From contig CACXYG010000109.1 in the NCBI GenBank assembly GCA_902771745.1, positions 1 to 5,257 of the forward strand: a stretch of DNA of 5,257 nt, given 5' to 3'. This document shows, piece after piece, positions 1 to 5,257 of the stretch (its first letter is position 1; the number at the start of each line of letters is the position of its first letter). The stretch is from an uncultured Erysipelotrichaceae bacterium. GTDB taxonomy: Bacteria > Bacillota_I > Bacilli_A > RFN20 > CAG-288. The translations under genes and the position numbers were made by a program. Below the pieces are notes generated by a model. That model was not told where the DNA came from, did no database searches, and saw nothing but the letters and a program-made list of their open reading frames with translations.

Positions 1-85
1 TGATAACATCGTTTGCCTTGGCAAGGAAGAAGCGCATTTTTATTACAAGACGACTATTTATACTTTGCGCGGGGAAGAATAAAGA
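1..85 (+). pseudogene. Upstream coding sequence of the GH13 gene, apparently frameshifted (5' end off window)
   Basis: This stretch lies where the part of a GH13 enzyme just before the 86-670 reading frame should be. Bases 2-7 read Asp-Asn in the same frame as the downstream ORF, but that frame then hits TAA at 80-82. If one G is restored after base 7, the reading becomes Asp-Asn-Asp-Arg-Leu and stays open in the other frame through to about base 90, ending with the stop TAA at 91. 'HDNDR' fits GH13 conserved region IV (the NHD motif that carries the transition-state-stabilising Asp). Dropping one A from the AAA run at 81-83 would then join this frame to the ORF at 86. The join is inferred; the window edge hides the rest of the gene. 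It could be real decay or consensus sequence error. Confidence 0.45.
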
Positions 86-670
86 ATGAGTAAAGCGGGT
101 TCGAGTGCAGCAACCAAGTTCTTGTTGGGTTTAAGAGATTTATCTAACGGTTGTAGTTTTAATTACTATGGTGAAGAAATCGGTATGAGTTCTTCAGAAC
201 AGCCTTCCAACACCAACTATTTAGATGCCTCTTATCGTTCCCATTACTATTGGGATGATGAGACTCACGAATATGAAACCAACAATCCACCAAATGGCAC
301 TGTTCAAAAAGAGTATTATCCAGCCACAGCCACACAACTCAAAGATAATAACTCGATTCTCAATTATCAAAAGAAAGTCCTCAATCTTCGTAATGCCTTC
401 CCACTCATCGCTAGAGGTGAAATATCAGTTTCCTCTCTTGATGAAGAAATCAATGCTAGTGAAGATACTTGTCTACTCGCCTTTGATAAGACGTATCAAA
501 ATGAGAGCATGAAATTTGTATATAACTTCTCCTCCTTAGAAAACTATGAATACGATATGAACGGTTATCAGATCGTCTCCATCCTAAGAGGCGATGAAAA
601 TAACAAAGAGACGATCAAAGAAGGGAAAATCACCCTTCCACCGTATAGCATTGCGGTCTTGAAACAATAA
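86..670 (+). CDS. Glycoside hydrolase family 13 (alpha-amylase/alpha-glucosidase family), C-terminal part
   Basis: This 194-residue reading frame is the C-terminal third of a GH13 enzyme, which hydrolyses or transfers alpha-glucosidic bonds in starch-, maltodextrin- or related oligosaccharides. Visible hallmarks, in order: the end of the (beta/alpha)8 barrel with the YYGEEIGM motif (residues 27-34), the usual 'I-Y-Y/Q-G-E-E-I-G-M' after barrel strand 8; an R-x-x-x-x-W segment (about 51-56); the helix with SILNYQKKVLNLRN (90-103), matching the 'SLL-x-x-Y-R-x-L-I-x-L-R' element before the C-terminal domain; and a beta-sandwich C domain ending PPYSIAVLK. Catalytic Asp and Glu and region IV would lie upstream. 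The ATG at 86 is unlikely to be a true start: there is no good ribosome binding site and full GH13 enzymes are about 450-600 residues. It lies 13 bases before the ABC ATPase gene, suggesting one operon for oligosaccharide use. Substrate and cell location cannot be told. Confidence 0.85.
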   Translation: MSKAGSSAATKFLLGLRDLSNGCSFNYYGEEIGMSSSEQPSNTNYLDASYRSHYYWDDETHEYETNNPPNGTVQKEYYPATATQLKDNNSILNYQKKVLNLRNAFPLIARGEISVSSLDEEINASEDTCLLAFDKTYQNESMKFVYNFSSLENYEYDMNGYQIVSILRGDENNKETIKEGKITLPPYSIAVLKQ

Positions 671-676
671 GGAGAA
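669..676 (+). promoter_or_regulatory. Ribosome binding site of the ABC ATPase gene
   Basis: AAGGAGAA begins inside the TAA stop of the GH13 gene and ends seven bases before the ATG at 684. It is a good Shine-Dalgarno match and fixes this start, which also gives the canonical MalK-type N-terminus (MASLKLEHIYKVY). Confidence 0.75.
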
Positions 677-683
677 CTGCATT

Positions 684-3245
684 ATGGCCAGTTTAAAACT
701 TGAACATATTTATAAGGTCTATCCAAACGGCACCAAAGCCGTCAATGATATTTCCCTGGATATCAAAAATGGTGAATTCATCGTCTTTGTCGGTCCTTCT
801 GGCTGTGGTAAGTCTACCACGTTAAGAATGATCGCCGGTCTAGAAGAAATCACCGCCGGTGAGCTTTATATCGATTCGGATATCGTCAACGATGTCGAAC
901 CAAAAGATAGAGATATCGCCATGGTTTTCCAAAACTACGCTTTGTATCCTCATATGACCGTCTTTGAAAACATGGCCTTTGGTTTAAAGCTTCGCCATGT
1001 TCCTAACGATATCATCCAGGAAAAAGTTTTATGGGCGGCTGATATTTTAGGTATCAAGGATTATCTTGATCGTAAGCCAAGAAACATGTCTGGTGGTCAG
1101 CGTCAGAGAGTCGCTTTAGGTAGAGCGATCTTGCGTGATCCAAAAGTCATGCTTCTTGATGAACCGTTATCCAACCTGGATGCTAAGCTTAGAACGCAGA
1201 TGAGAACGGAAATCGCTAAGCTTCATCAGAAGTTGAAGACGACCTTTATTTATGTCACCCACGATCAGACCGAAGCGATGACGCTTGGTGATCGAGTTGT
1301 CGTCATGAAGGGTGGTAGAATTCAGCAGGTCGATACACCAAAGAATTTATATAACTATCCATCCAATAAGTTTGTCGCTGGTTTTATCGGTACACCTCAG
1401 ATGAACTTCTTCCCCGTCACGCTTTTAAGAGAAGGGGATTTCGTCAAAGTTCATTTCAAAGATAATGATGAGGTGATGGATGTCGATTACAATAAGCTCA
1501 TCAAGGTCTTACCAGATTTCTTAGATGGCAAGCATGATATCACGTTGGGTATCCGTTGTGAATCTGTCATGATTGTTCCTGAAGGAAGTGAAGGCAGTGT
1601 CAAAGTCAAAGTCTCGCACTTTGAGGAACTTGGCTCTGAATGTCTTGTCTATGGTTCATTGAACTTCAACGAAGAATCTATCGACTCTACCAAAGGTCAG
1701 ATCATCATCAAGGTCAACAATATCAACAACATCAAACCAGATGACATCATCTATGCTAAGTTTGATATGGAAAAGACGTATTTCTTTGATGATGTATCAG
1801 AAGATACCATCATTCCAAGAATTCCAGACTATAACTCCATCCATGTCACCATCAAGGATAACAAGATGAATGTTCTTGGTACTAATATCACTCTTCCATC
1901 CATTTTAAAGACACCAGATATTGAAAATGCGGAATTGAGAGTTCCTACCGATGCCATCCTTTTAAATAAGGAAGGCTTAAAAGCAACCGTCAAGATGGTT
2001 GAAGAAATTGGTAAGGAAAGATTAGTTCATCTTCAGGCTAATAATCGTATCTTCTTTGCTCTTGCTAAAGAAGAGGATGAAGTCAAAGAAGGGGAAGAGA
2101 TCAATATCGCTTTTGACTTCACCAGACTCACTTTGATCAACAAAAATGATGATGCTGTTCTTTTTGAACCAATTGCGGCTTTAGATCCATTTGCTTCTAC
2201 TTTCTACAACTATCAGACTGTCATTGCCAAAGAAGAAAATCCTGCTTTTGTCTCCTATCGTGAGGATAAAATCAAGGCGGCTATGGAATATATGGATGCC
2301 AAGATCATATTAGAGAATCAGGATTATGATAAGAAGAAGTTAGAATTAGATAATACGAATTTAGAAGAAAAGAAGAATCAGGCTGTTGAAAACTACAACC
2401 AGCTTGTCATTACCAATAAAGAAAAGATTGCTTCGACCAGCAAAGAAGTCGATATGCAGTTAAAAGAATTGAAGGATAAGTTTAATGCTGATAAGAAAGA
2501 AGCCAAGGCTAAGAATGATGCTCTCTTTGCCGAAAAGAAAGAGAAGGAAGAAAGCGAGTTTAAAGCCTTTAAGGAAAATAACCACGACAGAGAAGCTTTA
2601 AAGAGAAGAAGCGACGAATATCATATGTTCAAGGATAATTTCCTTTTAGACAAGGAAAATACGTTGAATCTTGTCGTCAATGGTTTATCCATGGACTATG
2701 AATCCAAAGTCTCTTCCTTGAAAGCCTCAAAGAGAAGAAGTGTTGATCTTTTAAGGAAGGAAATCAAGGATGCCAAGATGGATTTAAATCGCAGCAATAA
2801 TCCATACGCCTACCTTGAAAAAGAACATAACGAGAAACTTGCACTTCTCAACAAAGAAAAGAAAGAAGCTGTCATGAGAGCTGGTTATGTCTTCTTCATG
2901 GAATTTGCTGGCGGCTATTTTGAACTCTGCTCGGATATCATCTCCAACAAGCTCATTCAGGGCTTAGGTACGAGAGTCTTCTCTAAGCGTTTCAAAGTCG
3001 AGATGCCACATGATGCCTATATTCTTTCTGAGAATAAGGAAGGTATTGAAGTCGTTGTGGAAAACACTCTTGATTATGGTGATGTCTACTTTGTCAGATG
3101 TTCCTATATGGACGGTATGAATGAATCCCAGTCCTTATATCTCAAGTCTGATAAACCATATAACCAGGGTGAGAAATTACATCTCAAGTTAGACTTGACT
3201 CGTTCGCAGATCACCGAAACGGATATGAACATCCGTCTATACTAG
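684..3245 (+). CDS. MsmX/UgpC/MalK-type sugar ABC transporter ATP-binding protein with extra TOBE repeats and a coiled coil
   Basis: This is the ATP-hydrolysing subunit of a CUT1-type carbohydrate importer, acting on the cytoplasmic side of the membrane. Residues 1-235 are a complete ABC domain: Walker A GPSGCGKST (37-45), Q-loop Gln83, signature MSGGQ (135-139), Walker B with Asp159 and catalytic Glu160, D-loop SNLD (163-166) and switch His193, followed by the family's GRIQQVDTPKNLY segment. Residues 236-375 are the usual MalK regulatory OB/TOBE region, where MsmX-type proteins (about 365-370 residues) normally stop. This protein goes on to 853. Residues about 416-494 repeat the TOBE pattern, 525-735 are Lys/Glu-rich and predicted by eye to be coiled coil, and 768-850 carry a third TOBE-like copy. 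No membrane segment is seen. All catalytic residues are intact, so it should be an active ATPase. It lies between a GH13 gene and two lipoprotein genes, with no permease in view, so it may energise permeases encoded upstream or elsewhere, as MsmX does in Bacillus. Sugar specificity is not readable. Family call is secure; the role of the extension is unknown. Confidence 0.95.
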   Translation: MASLKLEHIYKVYPNGTKAVNDISLDIKNGEFIVFVGPSGCGKSTTLRMIAGLEEITAGELYIDSDIVNDVEPKDRDIAMVFQNYALYPHMTVFENMAFGLKLRHVPNDIIQEKVLWAADILGIKDYLDRKPRNMSGGQRQRVALGRAILRDPKVMLLDEPLSNLDAKLRTQMRTEIAKLHQKLKTTFIYVTHDQTEAMTLGDRVVVMKGGRIQQVDTPKNLYNYPSNKFVAGFIGTPQMNFFPVTLLREGDFVKVHFKDNDEVMDVDYNKLIKVLPDFLDGKHDITLGIRCESVMIVPEGSEGSVKVKVSHFEELGSECLVYGSLNFNEESIDSTKGQIIIKVNNINNIKPDDIIYAKFDMEKTYFFDDVSEDTIIPRIPDYNSIHVTIKDNKMNVLGTNITLPSILKTPDIENAELRVPTDAILLNKEGLKATVKMVEEIGKERLVHLQANNRIFFALAKEEDEVKEGEEINIAFDFTRLTLINKNDDAVLFEPIAALDPFASTFYNYQTVIAKEENPAFVSYREDKIKAAMEYMDAKIILENQDYDKKKLELDNTNLEEKKNQAVENYNQLVITNKEKIASTSKEVDMQLKELKDKFNADKKEAKAKNDALFAEKKEKEESEFKAFKENNHDREALKRRSDEYHMFKDNFLLDKENTLNLVVNGLSMDYESKVSSLKASKRRSVDLLRKEIKDAKMDLNRSNNPYAYLEKEHNEKLALLNKEKKEAVMRAGYVFFMEFAGGYFELCSDIISNKLIQGLGTRVFSKRFKVEMPHDAYILSENKEGIEVVVENTLDYGDVYFVRCSYMDGMNESQSLYLKSDKPYNQGEKLHLKLDLTRSQITETDMNIRLY

Positions 3246-3250
3246 GAGGT
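3244..3250 (+). promoter_or_regulatory. Ribosome binding site of the first lipoprotein gene
   Basis: AGGAGGT is a near-perfect Shine-Dalgarno sequence. Its first two bases are the last two of the TAG stop of the ATPase gene, and it ends four bases before the ATG at 3255. The overlap supports co-transcription and possibly coupled translation of the two genes. Confidence 0.8.
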
Positions 3251-3254
3251 AAGT

Positions 3255-3914
3255 ATGAAACATAAAAAACTGTTTCTTATCGGACTTCTTCCTATGCTGA
3301 TGCTCGCCTCTTGTAATAGTGAGGCAAATGATGCAAACTGGAGAAAGATGGTTTCTGCTCATCTATCCACATTAAAAGAAGTGACTCAGACAAGCTATAG
3401 TGTTGCACCAGAGGGCCATATCAGCGATTATGGCGAGATTGAAGCCTATGAAGATAGCTATAGTATGCCAACAGGCGCCCAGTTTGGTACCTCGAGTCTT
3501 TATCGTACGGGTTACTCTTTCATCTTCAATCTTCCTGTTCGTGTCAACGAAGAAAACTTCTGTCCAGATAAAGAAACCTATGCCGAACCTGCTACTGGTA
3601 CTGCCTATAACTATCTGAAGTCCGCTTTATGCTATAGCAAGGATGCCATTGCCACCATGAAGTTTGAAACCTTTGAGGATGGCTCCTTCCAGTTCTATGT
3701 CAATTCTGTCTCTAAGTTCTTCACCTTCAATCATTTCTATGCCAAAGGTGGTCCAGAATCGACCTACTTAGAAGCGTATGGTCGCTATGAGGTTCACGCC
3801 TACTATAACAACCAGGGATTGTTGACCAAGGAAACATGTAAGACAGTCGCTACTCCAGAAACAGATATCTCGCATACGGTTGATGTTTCCTGCACCTATA
3901 CCTATAATGAATAA
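3255..3914 (+). CDS. Hypothetical lipoprotein (first of a pair)
   Basis: I do not recognise a named family for this 219-residue protein. The N-terminus is a lipoprotein signal peptide: positively charged MKHKK, a hydrophobic stretch LFLIGLLPMLMLA, and the lipobox LASC with Cys20 as the lipidated residue. The mature protein should be anchored on the outer face of the cytoplasmic membrane. The mature part is rich in Tyr, Ser, Thr and aromatic residues, with four further cysteines (103, 126, 195, 213) that could form disulphides outside the cell. Its C-terminal part (about 178-218) reads like beta-strands: a YEVHAYYN strand, the turn NNQGLL (185-190), then a final strand ending TYTYN. The same arrangement closes the next gene's product. 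Start is fixed by an excellent ribosome binding site. It sits nine bases after the sugar-importer ATPase gene, so a surface role linked to uptake is possible, but it does not resemble a sugar-binding protein in length. Confidence 0.85.
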   Translation: MKHKKLFLIGLLPMLMLASCNSEANDANWRKMVSAHLSTLKEVTQTSYSVAPEGHISDYGEIEAYEDSYSMPTGAQFGTSSLYRTGYSFIFNLPVRVNEENFCPDKETYAEPATGTAYNYLKSALCYSKDAIATMKFETFEDGSFQFYVNSVSKFFTFNHFYAKGGPESTYLEAYGRYEVHAYYNNQGLLTKETCKTVATPETDISHTVDVSCTYTYNE

Positions 3915-3917
3915 CTG

Positions 3918-4694
3918 ATGAAAAAGAAAACTTTCTCTTTACTACTTACCGGATTATTACTAGCCTCCTGTTCTCGAGCTAACGCTCCCCAGGAGCTAGT
4001 TTCCTATATCGATAATTGTTCTCTTGCGAAGGCCAAAGAAGAAGTCAAAACCATCATCTATAACTATGAGAACATCGTCAAGGATAGAGATGATAATACT
4101 CTTTCCAAGCTGACGATGGTTGAGTATTGGGATAATAGCAATAGTGAAGACTTCTACAAGTATCAAGAAGAGAATTATGAAGGTGAGAAAGTCTACTTCA
4201 ATGAAGAATATAATCTTTATGAAATAAAGAGAATCAATTATACCCACTATATCCAGGAAGAAAACCTCTATTATGTCGATACCATGATCTATGGATATGA
4301 AAATAAAGATTTAACTGGAGAAATGAAAAACTACAAATTATCTCCAGCGAAATACCCGGTGACTGCCATGAATGATGTCATCTATAAGATCTTTGCTTCG
4401 CAGATGACCATGGGTATGAATCAAGGTGGTCTATATTATGCGGACTTCATGGATTCGAATCTCACTTATTATCCTTATATGTCGATTGTTGATGATCTCT
4501 TTGTTTTAGAACTGAAGGATTATCCTTATAAGACAGAGAGTGAATCTGGTCTGATTCAAGAGAAAGTCAGAATGAATTCTCTCGGTCTATTGGTGGATTT
4601 CTATCAGGATGCCAACAATGGTGGAACTGGTAAGTCTTCTATTGTCAACGCTTCTGCTAGTTATAATCAAGATATCACTCATAAGAGCCTATGA
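3918..4694 (+). CDS. Hypothetical lipoprotein (second of a pair)
   Basis: This 258-residue protein is not recognisable as a named family. It starts with a lipoprotein signal peptide: MKKKTF, a hydrophobic core LLLTGLLLA, and lipobox LASC with Cys18 to be lipidated. The mature part is acidic and very rich in Tyr, Asn, Asp and Glu, with one further Cys (34). Residues about 38-60 look helical, and the rest looks mainly beta. Near the end it carries NSLGLL (220-225) followed 26 residues later by a final SASYN strand, which parallels NNQGLL...TYTYN in the preceding lipoprotein and suggests distant paralogy. The start codon is three bases after the previous stop and has no clear Shine-Dalgarno sequence, so translation may be coupled to the gene before. 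The last codons form the left arm of a terminator. It appears to be the last gene of the operon. Confidence 0.85.
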   Translation: MKKKTFSLLLTGLLLASCSRANAPQELVSYIDNCSLAKAKEEVKTIIYNYENIVKDRDDNTLSKLTMVEYWDNSNSEDFYKYQEENYEGEKVYFNEEYNLYEIKRINYTHYIQEENLYYVDTMIYGYENKDLTGEMKNYKLSPAKYPVTAMNDVIYKIFASQMTMGMNQGGLYYADFMDSNLTYYPYMSIVDDLFVLELKDYPYKTESESGLIQEKVRMNSLGLLVDFYQDANNGGTGKSSIVNASASYNQDITHKSL

Positions 4695-4725
4695 TGCTAT
4701 ATATGTGTCTGGCTCTTTTTCTTTT
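4683..4725 (+). terminator. Rho-independent terminator of the operon, overlapping the second lipoprotein gene
   Basis: AAGAGCC (4683-4689) pairs perfectly with GGCTCTT (4711-4717), seven base pairs around a 21-base loop, followed by a T-rich run (TTTTT C TTTT to 4725). The left arm lies in the last codons of the lipoprotein gene and its TGA stop (4692-4694) is in the loop. The loop is long for a terminator, but the stem and T-tract are convincing and it stands where the operon should end. Confidence 0.7.
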
Positions 4726-4961
4726 GATGCAACGTGACAAGATAAATGACTTAGATGATTCTTTATTGAATTTCATTCGCAGGAATAAATATGTCACGAA
4801 TCTTAAATTGGCTATAACTGTTTTAAAGTCGGAAGCCACAGTTTATCCTCACCTGAAAGGTTTGATGAAAAACAATAGATGAAAGAGAGTCAATTCTCGA
4901 AAGAACGATTATTGGGAAATCATATCCTGGTATTAATCATATGAAAAAGGGAAGAAGCTTT
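4726..4961. other. Intergenic stretch between convergent genes, with no convincing gene
   Basis: I see no tRNA, other RNA gene or clear promoter here. A short open frame runs to the TGA at 4880-4882. Its longest version starts at 4691, inside the terminator loop, and would be 63 residues; from the ATG at 4727 it would be 51 residues. Neither start has a ribosome binding site. The 51-residue version is helical in character, with segments such as DDSLLNFIRRNKYV and LKLAITVLKSEATV, but matches nothing I know. It may be a gene remnant or chance. From about 4883 to 4943 nothing is discernible, and the hairpin at 4944-4980 closes the stretch. Confidence 0.5.
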
Positions 4962-4980
4962 TTAGGCTTCTTCCTCTTTT
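4944..4980 (-). terminator. Rho-independent terminator of the esterase gene, possibly working in both directions
   Basis: GGAAGAAGC (4950-4958) and GCTTCTTCC (4966-4974) form a perfect nine-base-pair stem with a seven-base loop. Read on the minus strand it is followed by C and TTTTT (4948-4944), a good terminator for the esterase gene. Read on the plus strand it is followed by TC and TTTT (to 4980), so it could also stop leftover transcription from the left. The TAA stop of the esterase gene (4964-4962) lies in the loop. Confidence 0.8.
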
Positions 4981-5257
4981 GAATCATGATCTAATATCCA
5001 ATCGATACCTTTGATGACTCGGATGTCATTCTCGATGAAATGTCCACCGTGATTGAGATCAAAGATGACGTTTTTACTCTGATGATTGAAGATATCCAAA
5101 GCTTCAAAATGACACTGTAATCCTTTGGATAGATAAGGATTCTTGGTGTTGGATTCACTATCTCCAATGGAGAGATAGATGTTATCTGTCTGAATGGGAT
5201 GTTCTTTAAGATAAGCGATGAAATCTGGATACCATAGAGAACCAGAAGCAGAGATGA
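4962..5257 (-). CDS. Alpha/beta-hydrolase putative esterase (esterase D/BesA-like family), C-terminal part
   Basis: The reading frame enters from the right edge and ends at TAA (4964-4962), giving 97 complete codons. It encodes the C-terminal part of a PF00756-type esterase, a serine hydrolase of the alpha/beta fold that cleaves carboxyl esters. Visible hallmarks in order: SASGSLWYPDF, the conserved S-x-S-L-W segment that follows the nucleophile region; YLSIGDSESNTKNPYL, the G-D-x-E strand and loop typical of the family; a helix with LQCHFEALDIF; and NHGGHF, which supplies the likely catalytic His. It ends KGIDWILDH plus an acidic tail. The G-x-S-x-G nucleophile motif must lie beyond the window. 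No membrane segment appears in this part. The gene converges on the plus-strand operon, so it is a separate transcription unit. The substrate is unknown: relatives act on siderophores, S-formylglutathione or acylated sugars. The family call is fairly sure. Confidence 0.85.
   Translation of the reverse strand, partial: ISASGSLWYPDFIAYLKEHPIQTDNIYLSIGDSESNTKNPYLSKGLQCHFEALDIFNHQSKNVIFDLNHGGHFIENDIRVIKGIDWILDHDSKEEEA

Noticed and set aside
225..512. 95-codon plus-strand open frame
   Set aside because: It lies wholly inside the GH13 coding region in another frame, and its product lacks any recognisable pattern whereas the GH13 frame has clear family motifs.
2874..2960. Possible membrane segment in the ATPase (GYVFFMEFAGGYFEL)
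   Set aside because: It is short and broken by Glu residues at two positions, and charged segments flank it, so it is better read as an amphipathic or buried stretch before the third TOBE-like copy.
3400..3618. 72-codon plus-strand open frame
   Set aside because: It overlaps the first lipoprotein gene in another frame; that gene has a strong ribosome binding site, a signal peptide and a lipobox.
3996..4247. 83-codon minus-strand open frame with a hydrophobic Ile/Phe-rich product
   Set aside because: It is the antisense of the Glu/Asn/Asp/Tyr-rich second lipoprotein, which automatically yields Phe, Ile and Leu codons on the other strand. No ribosome binding site or operon context supports it.
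4691..4882. 63-codon frame overlapping the stop of the second lipoprotein gene by ATGA
   Set aside because: The start is in the terminator loop and the first codons would be the terminator stem and T-tract, which explains the hydrophobic Leu/Phe start. No ribosome binding site is present.
4883..4943. Search for a tRNA, small RNA or attachment site in the gap between convergent genes
   Set aside because: No T-loop GGTTCRA box, acceptor stem or direct repeat was found. GAGA...TCTC near 4885-4900 is only a four-base inverted match.

Overview
The window looks like a piece of a low-GC Gram-positive-type (Firmicutes/Bacilli or a Mollicutes-related gut lineage) chromosome. The evidence is an AT-rich composition (roughly 40% GC by eye), short gaps between genes, AGGAGG-type ribosome binding sites, two lipoproteins with a classical LASC lipobox, and an MsmX/UgpC/MalK-type sugar-import ATPase. 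Trp is written TGG and TGA appears as a stop, so there is no sign of the mycoplasma code. The exact taxon cannot be fixed from this sequence.

Layout, plus strand: (1) the 3' part of a glycoside hydrolase family 13 (alpha-amylase/alpha-glucosidase family) gene, 86-670. Its upstream coding sequence at the window edge appears broken by two nearby, mutually compensating single-base frameshifts. (2) 684-3245, an 853-residue ABC transporter ATPase. Its first ~370 residues are an ordinary MsmX/MalK protein; the extra ~480 residues hold two more MalK-like TOBE/OB repeats separated by a ~200-residue charged coiled coil. (3) and (4) 3255-3914 and 3918-4694, two unrecognised lipoproteins with a shared C-terminal signature. 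A rho-independent terminator overlaps the end of the second lipoprotein (4683-4725). A gap of about 235 bases follows without a convincing gene. It ends at a convergent minus-strand gene (4962-5257, running off the right edge) encoding the C-terminal part of an alpha/beta-hydrolase esterase, which has its own terminator hairpin.

The four plus-strand genes have gaps of 13, 9 and 3 bases and a single terminator after the last, so they probably form one operon. The likely theme is uptake of an oligosaccharide (maltodextrin-like, judging from GH13) by an ABC importer energised by the ATPase, with GH13 cleaving it. Permeases and the sugar-binding protein are not in this window. The role of the two lipoproteins is unknown. 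The most unusual item is the architecture of the ATPase: ABC - TOBE - TOBE - coiled coil - TOBE.
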